Assembly: GCA_028709235.1 (NCBI GenBank)
Contig: JAQVXL010000011.1
Location: 1 to 43,629 of the forward strand
Source: Desulfotomaculaceae bacterium
Lineage (GTDB): Bacteria; Bacillota; Desulfotomaculia; Desulfotomaculales; Pelotomaculaceae
Length of the DNA stretch: 43,629 nt
Reading direction: 5' to 3'
Shown here: in pieces, positions 16,371 through 23,603 of the stretch
Numbering within the stretch: position 1 is the stretch's first letter
Layout: the number at the start of each line of letters is the position of its first letter
The notes under the pieces: model-generated
Databases searched by the model: none
Seen by the model: the letters and a program-made list of their open reading frames with translations, nothing else
What the model was told of the DNA's origin: nothing
Made by a program: the position numbers and the translations under genes

Positions 16371-17276
16371 TTGTCTAAAAAAGATAATTTTAAGTCTGGT
16401 TTCGTAACCTTGTTTGGCAGGACCAACGTAGGTAAATCCAGCCTATTAAACAAAATTGCCGGCAGGAAAGTGGCGATCATGTCAGATAAGCCGCAGACTA
16501 CCAGGAATAAGATACTATTCGTTTTTAACCGGGAGGGTTCCCAGGTTATTTTTATGGATACTCCCGGCATCCATAAACCCAAGCACAGGCTTGGCGAGCA
16601 GTTGGTGCAGGTGGCGCTGCAAACCCTGCATGAAGTAGACGCGATTCTATTCCTGGTCGAGGCCGGACAGCCGCCCGGGCCTGGTGACAACTTTATCATG
16701 AGAAAATTTCAGGGCTTAAAAACACCGGTCCTGCTGGTAATAAACAAGATCGACCTGGTCAAACGGGAGGAACTGCTCCCCCTTATTGAACAGTACAGCA
16801 AGCTTTACGGTTTTTCAGAGATCATACCAGTGTCGGCGCTGACCGGGGAGAACCTGTCAAGTTTGCTTGAAACACTTGAAAATTACCTGCCGCCCGGACC
16901 TAAATATTACCCGGATGATATGGTTACCGATCGCCCGGAGACTTTCATCATGGCCGAGCTGGTCAGGGAGAAGGTCCTGCAGCTTACCAGTCAGGAAATC
17001 CCCCACTCGGTGGCGGTGGTGATTGAAGAGCTGGAAAAGCGGCCTAATGATGTGATAGCTGTCCGCGCCGTGATCTACACGGAAAGAGAGTCACAGAAAG
17101 GCATCCTGATTGGCAAGGGCGGCCATGTGCTGAAAAAAGTAGGCCAGATGGCGCGGGAGGAACTAGAGGGCCTGCTGGGCTCCAAAATATTTCTTACGCT
17201 CTGGGTTAAGGTCAAGCCGGGCTGGCGAAATAAAGAAGACCAGCTCTGGAATTTTGGTTACAGGGGCGAGGAGTGA
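16371..17276 (+). CDS. era: GTPase Era
   Basis: Ras-like GTPase that binds the 16S rRNA 3' end and helps 30S assembly. G1 is GRTNVGKSS (the usual Pro after Arg is Thr), G3 is DTPGIH and G4 is NKID. The C-terminal KH domain includes the GKGGHVLKKVG motif. The frame opens at ATG 16353, but AAAAGGTGG (16356-16364) is placed for TTG 16371, which gives the usual Era N-terminus and 301 residues. It lies 27 nt after cdd. Confidence 0.95.
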   Translation: MSKKDNFKSGFVTLFGRTNVGKSSLLNKIAGRKVAIMSDKPQTTRNKILFVFNREGSQVIFMDTPGIHKPKHRLGEQLVQVALQTLHEVDAILFLVEAGQPPGPGDNFIMRKFQGLKTPVLLVINKIDLVKREELLPLIEQYSKLYGFSEIIPVSALTGENLSSLLETLENYLPPGPKYYPDDMVTDRPETFIMAELVREKVLQLTSQEIPHSVAVVIEELEKRPNDVIAVRAVIYTERESQKGILIGKGGHVLKKVGQMAREELEGLLGSKIFLTLWVKVKPGWRNKEDQLWNFGYRGEE

Positions 17277-17291
17277 CAACACGATCATAAA

Positions 17292-18038
17292 ATGAAACTG
17301 TATAAAGTTGACGCCATTGTATTGAGGTCTATAGAGTGCGGTGGCGGTGACAAACTACTGGTCCTTTTCTCACGGGAGTTTGGCAAGATGAGGGTCATGG
17401 CCCACGGAGTCACCAAACCGTTCAGCAGAAAAAGAGGCTCTGTGCAGCCCTTTACCTATACCAAATTTTTAGTCCGCCGGGGCAGGGAACTTGATTCTGT
17501 CAGCCAGTGTGAAGGTATTGAGATGTTTCCCTTTCTCAGGCATGATCTGGAAACAATAGGCTATGCCAGCTATCTGACTGAACTGGTCCTATCCCTTACG
17601 CCGGAAGGAGAACAGAACGAACCGCTTTTCCGTCTGATTCTGGAGACACTGCAGCTGATGGAAGAAGGTCAGGCTGAAATATTAACACGTTCTTTTGAGA
17701 TCAAGGCTGCCGCTCTCATGGGCTACCGTCCCATACTGGACGTCTGCGCCCACTGCGGGGAGCCCCTGACCGGCCGGCTGTTTTTCAGTGTTGAGACCGG
17801 CGGGGCGCTATGCGAGGTATGCGGTAAGGGGGACCCGCAGGCTGTTCACGTCAGCAGAGGTGTGGTGGAGAATTTAAAGGCGCTTTTAAGCTGGCCCCAG
17901 GACAGGCTGCGCCAGCTTAGAATTAGTTCCGCCGACAGGAAGCAGATTAAGACGTTGTTATATGAATACCTCAAGTATTACCTGGAGCGGGACTTGAAGT
18001 CCGTCTCTTTTTTAAACCGTTTTACAGTGGATCCTTAA
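17292..18038 (+). CDS. recO: DNA repair protein RecO
   Basis: Recombination mediator that with RecR loads RecA on SSB-coated single strands. The N-terminal OB fold (about residues 1-80) leads to a helical domain, and a zinc-type motif has two CxxC pairs (CAHCGEP and CEVCGKG, about 153-180). The 248 residues are normal. The ATG lies 15 nt after the era stop. Confidence 0.95.
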   Translation: MKLYKVDAIVLRSIECGGGDKLLVLFSREFGKMRVMAHGVTKPFSRKRGSVQPFTYTKFLVRRGRELDSVSQCEGIEMFPFLRHDLETIGYASYLTELVLSLTPEGEQNEPLFRLILETLQLMEEGQAEILTRSFEIKAAALMGYRPILDVCAHCGEPLTGRLFFSVETGGALCEVCGKGDPQAVHVSRGVVENLKALLSWPQDRLRQLRISSADRKQIKTLLYEYLKYYLERDLKSVSFLNRFTVDP

Positions 18039-18099
18039 GGTGCAAATGTATAATAATTAACCCGCCGGGAGTAAATAATACTAAGGAAGGGGGATTTTT

Positions 18100-18534
18100 A
18101 TGACCAGTGAGCTGGAGAAAATAGACATTTTGAGGAGCCGGCTGGACATCAGCTATAAAGAAGCGAAAGAAGCCCTCGACGCGGCGGGCGGGGATGTCGT
18201 TCAGGCGCTGATTAACCTGGAAGGTAAAGAGAGTAATTTTGGCGAGTATTTTCAAAACAAAGGCCAGGATATGATGGGGCAGGTAAAAGGATTTCTGCAC
18301 AAAGGGCAGGAATACCGAATTAAAGTTAAGCAGGGCGGCAAAACAGTTATTACAGTGCCCGCTGCCCTGGGAGCGCTGGGGCTTTTCGGGGTGCTTGCCA
18401 GCCCTGGAATTGCGCTAATCGGCGCGCTGGGCACAGCAACAGCCATGACCCAAAATTACACACTGGAATTCGAGCGCAAACCCGGGGCGGCAGACGCGGA
18501 AAACAGTTCCGGCAGTGCTGATACAGATATTTAA
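18100..18534 (+). CDS. DUF4342-like protein with UBA-like N-terminus
   Basis: A 144-residue protein of unknown function. Residues 1-45 resemble a UBA/TS-N helical bundle (as in EF-Ts), the middle (about 60-80) is basic, and about 85-115 is a hydrophobic Gly/Ala-rich stretch likely to be one or two membrane helices; the tail is acidic. This layout fits the DUF4342 family. AAGGAAGGGGG precedes the ATG. It lies between recO and the glycyl T-box and probably ends the recO transcript. Confidence 0.7.
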   Translation: MTSELEKIDILRSRLDISYKEAKEALDAAGGDVVQALINLEGKESNFGEYFQNKGQDMMGQVKGFLHKGQEYRIKVKQGGKTVITVPAALGALGLFGVLASPGIALIGALGTATAMTQNYTLEFERKPGAADAENSSGSADTDI

Positions 18535-18546
18535 CAGCAAAGGGCA

Positions 18547-18575
18547 TTGACTTTAAACCTCTAATTTGGTAAATT
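18547..18575 (+). promoter_or_regulatory. Promoter of the glyQS T-box leader
   Basis: TTGACT (18547-18552) and TAAATT (18570-18575) are spaced by 17 nt, with the predicted start about 18582, just before the first T-box stem. The -10 matches consensus at 4 of 6 positions. Confidence 0.45.
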
Positions 18576-18587
18576 GGTAAAAAATAA

Positions 18588-18917
18588 ATAGCGATGAGGA
18601 AAAGTTAGCCGGAGAGTTGTTTTTAAGAGAGCCCGCCAAGGTGAAAGAGGGTAAACAAAGCCGGTGAAAGGCGTTTCTGAGCTGCAAGAGGAAAACCAAA
18701 TTTTAGTCGTGAGCCGTGAGTCGGAGACGTGGGAAGAAAAATCACGTAAAAGCATAAGCAGTAAGATCACGATTGTTTGGCCAGTAAAGCTTGCACCTAA
18801 AAAAGTGGGCTTTTTACCTGTGTCCGGTATCTGAGACAGTGGGGCTTAAGCCAAGCAGGGTGGAACCGCGGGAAAAACTCCCGTCCCTGGTAGCAATACC
18901 AGGGCAGGGGAGTTTTT
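18588..18917 (+). ncRNA. T-box riboswitch (glycine) controlling glyQS
   Basis: The leader senses uncharged tRNA-Gly and controls readthrough into glyQS. The conserved T-box sequence AGCAGGGTGGAACCGCGGG lies at 18854-18872; its UGGA (18861-18864) is complementary to the UCCA end of tRNA-Gly. The intrinsic terminator is a long stem at about 18875-18917 (CCCTGGTA with TACCAGGG, flanked by ACTCC/GGAGT) followed by TTTTTT. The opening GCGATGAGGA is typical of stem I. GGC at 18670-18672, followed by GTTTCTGAG, is a likely Gly specifier codon (inference from spacing). Confidence 0.93.
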
Positions 18918-18959
18918 TAGTTATTGTGTTTGATAGTATTTTGCACAAGGAGGCAGGAT

Positions 18960-19838
18960 ATGAATTTTCAGGAACTGATCCTAACGCTGAACAGTTTTTG
19001 GTCTAAACAAAACTGTATCATCCAGCAGCCTTACGATGTGGAAAAAGGCGCCGGCACCATGAATCCGGCGACTTTTTTGCGGGCTCTGGGCCCGGAGCCG
19101 TGGCGGGTAGGTTATGTCGAGCCGTCACGCCGGCCGACCGACGGGCGCTACGGGGAAAATCCCAACAGGCTGCAGCATTACTACCAGTATCAGGTTATCT
19201 TAAAGCCTTCGCCGGACGATGTGCAGGAGGTCTACCTGGACAGCCTCAGGGCAATCGGCATTGACCCGGACGAGCACGACATCCGCTTTGTCGAGGACAA
19301 CTGGGAATCACCCACTCTGGGCGCCTGGGGGCTGGGCTGGGAAGTCTGGCTGGACGGCATGGAAATAACCCAGTTTACCTACTTCCAGCAGTGCGGCGGT
19401 ATTGACTGCCGCCCGGTATGCGCAGAGATAACCTACGGCCTGGAGCGGCTGTCCATGTACATACAGGGTGTGGACAACGTTTATGATATCACCTGGGTGG
19501 CAGGTATTACCTACGGCGATGTCCACCACCGGGGTGAGGTGGAACATTCCCACTACAACTTTGAACTAGCGGATACCGGTATGCTGTTTAAACTTTTTGA
19601 TCTATACGAGCAAGAAGCGCAGACCATCATCGGCAAGGGCTTTGTCCTGCCGGCTTACGATTATGTGCTGAAATGCTCCCATGTTTTTAACCTGCTGGAT
19701 GCGCGCGGCGCTATAAGCGTTACGGAACGCACAGGTTTCATCGCCAGGGTGCGGAACATGGCCAGGTTGTGCGCCCAAGCCTATGTGGGACAGCGCGAAG
19801 CCATGGGCTACCCGCTGTTGAAAAAGAAGGAGGCGTAG
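18960..19838 (+). CDS. glyQ: Glycyl-tRNA synthetase alpha subunit
   Basis: Catalytic subunit of the bacterial alpha2beta2 glycyl-tRNA synthetase, charging tRNA-Gly with glycine. It begins with the family N-terminus [14 protein letters not shown] and contains the [12 protein letters not shown] and [14 protein letters not shown] signatures. At 292 residues it is full length. ATG 18960 is set by AAGGAGG (18947-18953), 6 nt upstream. It is followed 4 nt later by glyS and preceded by the T-box. Confidence 0.98.
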   Translation: MNFQELILTLNSFWSKQNCIIQQPYDVEKGAGTMNPATFLRALGPEPWRVGYVEPSRRPTDGRYGENPNRLQHYYQYQVILKPSPDDVQEVYLDSLRAIGIDPDEHDIRFVEDNWESPTLGAWGLGWEVWLDGMEITQFTYFQQCGGIDCRPVCAEITYGLERLSMYIQGVDNVYDITWVAGITYGDVHHRGEVEHSHYNFELADTGMLFKLFDLYEQEAQTIIGKGFVLPAYDYVLKCSHVFNLLDARGAISVTERTGFIARVRNMARLCAQAYVGQREAMGYPLLKKKEA

Positions 19839-19842
19839 TGAC

Positions 19843-21933
19843 ATGGTTGACGTCAGCAGGGATTTTTTACTGGAAATCGGTGTGGAAGAAATGCCGGCCA
19901 GGTTTCTCGATCCGGCCCTGGCTGAGCTTAAAGAATTGGCCGCGGCGGCTCTGCAGGAGCACCGCCTGTCCTATAAAAGCCTGACTGCCTGCGGCAGCCC
20001 GCGCCGCATCGCGTTGCTGGTGGAGGGAATGGCTATCAGCCAGGCGCCCCTGGAAATGGAAGTCAAGGGCCCGGCCGTTAAGGTCGCCTACAAGGACGGA
20101 GTCCCGACCAGGGCAGCGGAAGGTTTTGCCGCAGGCCAGGGAGTAAAGGTTTCCGACCTGGTGCAAAAACCGGTGGGTCATGTGGATTATGTTTTTGCCG
20201 TGAGAAGGGAAGTCGGCCGACCGGCCATGGAGGTCTTGCCAGCTATAGTACCAGGTTTGATCACCGGGCTGCATTTTCCGAAACCAATGCGCTGGGGTGA
20301 CCTCGAGTTCCGTTTTGCCAGGCCCATTCGCTGGATTGTGTCTCTTTTCGGCACGGATATAGTAGAGTTTGCATTTACCGGGCTGAAAGCCGGCCGGACA
20401 ACATACGGCCATCGTTTCTTAAGCAAGAAACCAATTGATTTGGCTGAGCCTGCAGAGTATATCGAGACAATGAGGAAGAACTATGTCCTGGTCGGCGTCC
20501 TGGAGCGCAAAAACGAGATTTGGCGGCAGGTGTGCGAACTGGCACGTTCCGTTAATGGTTTTGTGGAAGAGGACGAGGGCCTGCTGAATGAAGTAAATAA
20601 CCTGGTTGAATACCCCACAGCGCTGATGGGTGAATTTAGCCTTGATTATTTAAAGCTGCCCAAAGAGGTGCTGGTTACTCCTATGAGGGAGCACCAGCGT
20701 TATTTTCCTGTGGTGGACGGTGCAGGCAGGCTTATGGCAAAATTCATTGCTGTGAAAAACGGCGCCGCGGATCACCTGGATATCATCAGGGAGGGAAACG
20801 AGAAAGTTCTGAGAGCCCGACTGGCTGACGCCAACTTCTTTTACCAGGAAGATTTAAAGACGCTTTTAGCTGAAAAAGTGCCCGAGTTAAAGAAAATTGT
20901 TTTCCAGGAAAAACTTGGCGCCGTTTACGACAAAACAGTCCGCGTAGGTGAAATAGCTGCTTACCTGGCCGGGGAGTTGGGCGCCGGCCAGGAGGCCAAA
21001 GAGGTTGCGTTGCGCGCGTCCTCCCTAGCCAAAGCAGACCTGGTCACAAACATGGTCTATGAATTTCCGGAACTGCAGGGTTACATAGGCCGGGAATACG
21101 CGTTACGCTCGGGCGAAAAGCAGACAGTGGCAGAGGCAATTTTTGAGCACTACCTGCCGCGTTTTGCTGGCGACCGGTTGCCGGAAACCATGCCTGGGAA
21201 AATACTTAGCATATCAGATAAGATCGACACTATTGTGGGGTGTTTTGCGATCGGCATCCAGCCGACCGGTTCCCAGGATCCGTACGCCCTCAGACGGCAG
21301 GCCCTGGGTATAAGCAATATCATTCTTGAAACCAAAGCGTCACTTTCCCTGGAAAAGCTGATTGAGACTTCCTACTGTTGCTACCAGGGGAAAGTCCAGC
21401 TGGAACTTCCCGTGGATAAGGTAAAAGAAGAAATTGCTGAATTTTTTAAACAAAGAATGAAAGGTATCCTGGACGAGCGGGGCTTTTCCTATGACACCGT
21501 GGACGCGGTGCTCTGCACTGGTTACGATGATTTATATGATGTCCTTTTACGTGCCAAAGCTCTGGCTGAATTTCGCCGGGAACCGGATTTTGCCGGCCTG
21601 CTCACAGTTTTCATCCGGGCCAACAACCTTTCCAAAAACGCTGATACGCTGCAGATTAACCCGGCTTTGCTGGAGGATTCCTCAGAAAAGGCGTTATATA
21701 CGCTTTTATCGGATGTGGAGCAAAAAGCCAAATCATACCTGGAGCAGCAGGACTACCGCAGTCTGCTCGGAGCTATCGCCACCCTCCAGGCGCCGCTGGA
21801 TAAATTCTTCACTTCTGTTATGATCATGGTAGATGATGTGTCTGTGCGTAATAACCGTCTGGCGCTGCTGGCCAAGCTGGCCGCCCTTGTGAAACAAGTG
21901 GCCGACCTGAGCAAAGTGGTAGTAAACGCGTAA
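19843..21933 (+). CDS. glyS: Glycyl-tRNA synthetase beta subunit
   Basis: The tRNA-binding beta subunit of glycyl-tRNA synthetase, 696 residues as usual. The N-terminus has the family signature LLEIGVEEMPARFL, with MREHQRYFPV in the B3/4-like part. An HD-like domain follows (SLAKADLVTNMVYEFPELQG), and the C-terminus is a helical anticodon-binding domain. It is transcribed with glyQ under T-box control and followed by a terminator at 21964. Confidence 0.98.
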   Translation: MVDVSRDFLLEIGVEEMPARFLDPALAELKELAAAALQEHRLSYKSLTACGSPRRIALLVEGMAISQAPLEMEVKGPAVKVAYKDGVPTRAAEGFAAGQGVKVSDLVQKPVGHVDYVFAVRREVGRPAMEVLPAIVPGLITGLHFPKPMRWGDLEFRFARPIRWIVSLFGTDIVEFAFTGLKAGRTTYGHRFLSKKPIDLAEPAEYIETMRKNYVLVGVLERKNEIWRQVCELARSVNGFVEEDEGLLNEVNNLVEYPTALMGEFSLDYLKLPKEVLVTPMREHQRYFPVVDGAGRLMAKFIAVKNGAADHLDIIREGNEKVLRARLADANFFYQEDLKTLLAEKVPELKKIVFQEKLGAVYDKTVRVGEIAAYLAGELGAGQEAKEVALRASSLAKADLVTNMVYEFPELQGYIGREYALRSGEKQTVAEAIFEHYLPRFAGDRLPETMPGKILSISDKIDTIVGCFAIGIQPTGSQDPYALRRQALGISNIILETKASLSLEKLIETSYCCYQGKVQLELPVDKVKEEIAEFFKQRMKGILDERGFSYDTVDAVLCTGYDDLYDVLLRAKALAEFRREPDFAGLLTVFIRANNLSKNADTLQINPALLEDSSEKALYTLLSDVEQKAKSYLEQQDYRSLLGAIATLQAPLDKFFTSVMIMVDDVSVRNNRLALLAKLAALVKQVADLSKVVVNA

Positions 21934-21963
21934 CACTATTTACAGGTCCGTGGGGAACAGTGT

Positions 21964-22000
21964 AATTATGCCATAGCATCAGGCTGTGGCATAATTTTAT
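21964..22000 (+). terminator. Intrinsic terminator of glyQS
   Basis: A perfect 10-bp stem, AATTATGCCA (21964-21973) and TGGCATAATT (21987-21996), extended by TAG/CTG-side pairing inside, and followed by TTAT. It lies 31 nt after the glyS stop. Confidence 0.8.
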
Positions 22001-22007
22001 AGGAGAC

Positions 22008-22031
22008 TTGACAAATAAAGTTATTTATTTG
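22008..22031 (+). promoter_or_regulatory. Candidate operator: perfect palindrome overlapping a TTGACA box
   Basis: TTGACA (22008-22013) overlaps a perfect 8+8 palindrome, CAAATAAA (22012-22019), GTTA spacer, TTTATTTG (22024-22031), about 100 nt before the ccpN-like gene. No good -10 lies 17 nt downstream, so the box may not be the real -35. A site of autoregulation by the HTH-CBS repressor is an inference. Confidence 0.4.
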
Positions 22032-22129
22032 CTTAAAAAAGGCATGGAAATTACCCGGAAATTAATATATATTATATTTGTATAAAAACAAATTAGTATG
22101 TCATATATGCTCTACAAGGAGCGATCGAT

Positions 22130-22768
22130 TTGAAGCTTTCCAAACGGCAGGAGAGTATTCTCGAGATCGTTACCAACTACGGTCCGATTACCGGTGAACG
22201 CATCGCCGAGATGCTCTCCCTGACCAGGGCCACACTCAGACCCGACCTGGCCATATTAACAATGTCCGGCTTGCTGGAGGCCCGCCCAAGGGTGGGTTAC
22301 TTCCACAGCGGCAAGTCCCGTTACAGGGTTGTTGCAGAAAAACTGAATAGTGTTTTAGTCGACAGTGTCAAGTCAGTCCCGATAGTAGTGAATGAAAAAA
22401 GCTTCGTTTATGATGCGGTAGTAACAATGTTTATCGAGGATGTGGGCACTCTTTTTGTAGTTAAAGAAGGAGGTTTGTTGGAAGGGGTAGTATCCCGCAA
22501 GGATCTTCTGAAAATAACCCTGGGCGGCCACGATCTTCAAAAACTGCCTGTCAATGTGGTTATGACCAGGATGCCCAATCTGGTTCTCACGACGCCGGAA
22601 GAAACGGTATGGTTGGCCGCGAAAAAAATTATATCTCACGAAGTTGACGCCCTGCCCGTGGTGCGCAAACTTACCCTCCCTGATGAGCAGGAAGGTTATG
22701 AGGTAGTAGGGCGTTTGAGTAAAACCAATATTACCAGGCTGTTTGTTGAGCTGGGAGAAGGGTATTAA
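22130..22768 (+). CDS. ccpN: CcpN-like transcriptional repressor (HTH plus two CBS domains)
   Basis: A 212-residue regulator with an N-terminal winged HTH (about residues 1-60) followed by a tandem CBS pair (about 78-205) that probably senses an adenine nucleotide. In B. subtilis, CcpN represses gluconeogenic genes and is co-transcribed with yqfL. Here it is followed by the PPDK regulator and PPDK, so it likely controls this operon. The TTG start at 22130 is set by AAGGAG 9 nt upstream. Confidence 0.9.
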   Translation: MKLSKRQESILEIVTNYGPITGERIAEMLSLTRATLRPDLAILTMSGLLEARPRVGYFHSGKSRYRVVAEKLNSVLVDSVKSVPIVVNEKSFVYDAVVTMFIEDVGTLFVVKEGGLLEGVVSRKDLLKITLGGHDLQKLPVNVVMTRMPNLVLTTPEETVWLAAKKIISHEVDALPVVRKLTLPDEQEGYEVVGRLSKTNITRLFVELGEGY

Positions 22769-22772
22769 GGGG

Positions 22773-23603
22773 GTGTCCAACATTTCTGATAAAACTATAA
22801 TTTATATTGTCTCCGATTCCGTGGGTGAAACCGCGGAACTGGTAGTCCTGGCCGCGGCGAGCCAATTTAATCAAGGCATTTTAGATATACGCCGGGTGCC
22901 TTATGTCAATGATCCCAATGAGATACCCGAGATTGTGGAAGAAGCCAGCAGCTTCAACAGCATTATCGCTTACACTCTGGTTATTCCGGAGTTAAGGGAT
23001 GCGCTGATCCGCGAGGCGGAAAAACACAATATTCCGACAGTGGACATTATGACGCCGATGCTGGATGCGCTGTCAGCGGTGATCCACCGCCAGCCGAGGC
23101 TGGAGCCCGGGTTGGTCAGGCGGATGGACGACGAGTATTTTCGCAAGGTGGAGGCGATCGAGTTTGCTGTCAAGTACGATGACGGGAAAAACCCGAGGGG
23201 CATTGTCCGCGCCGACCTGGTGGTTATCGGTGTGTCCCGCACGTCCAAAACACCGCTCTGCATGTATTTGGCCCACAAACGCTTAAAGGTGGCTAACGTG
23301 CCGCTGGTGCCGGAAGTAGCGCCGCCTAAAGAAATATTTCAACTGCGGCCATATAAATTAATCGGGCTGACGATCAAACCCAAGCATCTGAATGAGATCC
23401 GCAGGGAAAGGCTCAATACCCTTGGTTTAACCTCAAACGCCGACTATGCCAGCATGGAGCGGATACTGAAAGAGCTTGAATACGCCGAAGGCATTATGAA
23501 GAAAGCCGGCTGCCAGATAATTGATGTGACTAACAAGGCCATAGAAGAAACCGCTACCAGGGTTATGGAGATTTATTACAGGGGGGAAAGACATGGCAAA
23601 TAA
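22773..23603 (+). CDS. ppsR: Pyruvate, phosphate dikinase regulatory protein (DUF299)
   Basis: Bifunctional ADP-dependent kinase and Pi-dependent pyrophosphorylase that inactivates and reactivates PPDK by modifying the Thr next to its catalytic His. The N-terminus IYIVSDSVGETAEL and the P-loop-like GVSRTSKTPLCMYLA are family signatures. The GTG at 22773 (276 residues) lies 4 nt after the ccpN stop; the frame is open from TTG 22743. It overlaps ppdK by 11 nt, which matches its role as the direct regulator of that enzyme. Confidence 0.94.
   Translation: MSNISDKTIIYIVSDSVGETAELVVLAAASQFNQGILDIRRVPYVNDPNEIPEIVEEASSFNSIIAYTLVIPELRDALIREAEKHNIPTVDIMTPMLDALSAVIHRQPRLEPGLVRRMDDEYFRKVEAIEFAVKYDDGKNPRGIVRADLVVIGVSRTSKTPLCMYLAHKRLKVANVPLVPEVAPPKEIFQLRPYKLIGLTIKPKHLNEIRRERLNTLGLTSNADYASMERILKELEYAEGIMKKAGCQIIDVTNKAIEETATRVMEIYYRGERHGK

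Noticed and set aside
22008-22013. TTGACA as a plain promoter -35 for ccpN
   Set aside because: No acceptable -10 hexamer lies 16-18 nt downstream, so it is reported only as part of a possible operator.
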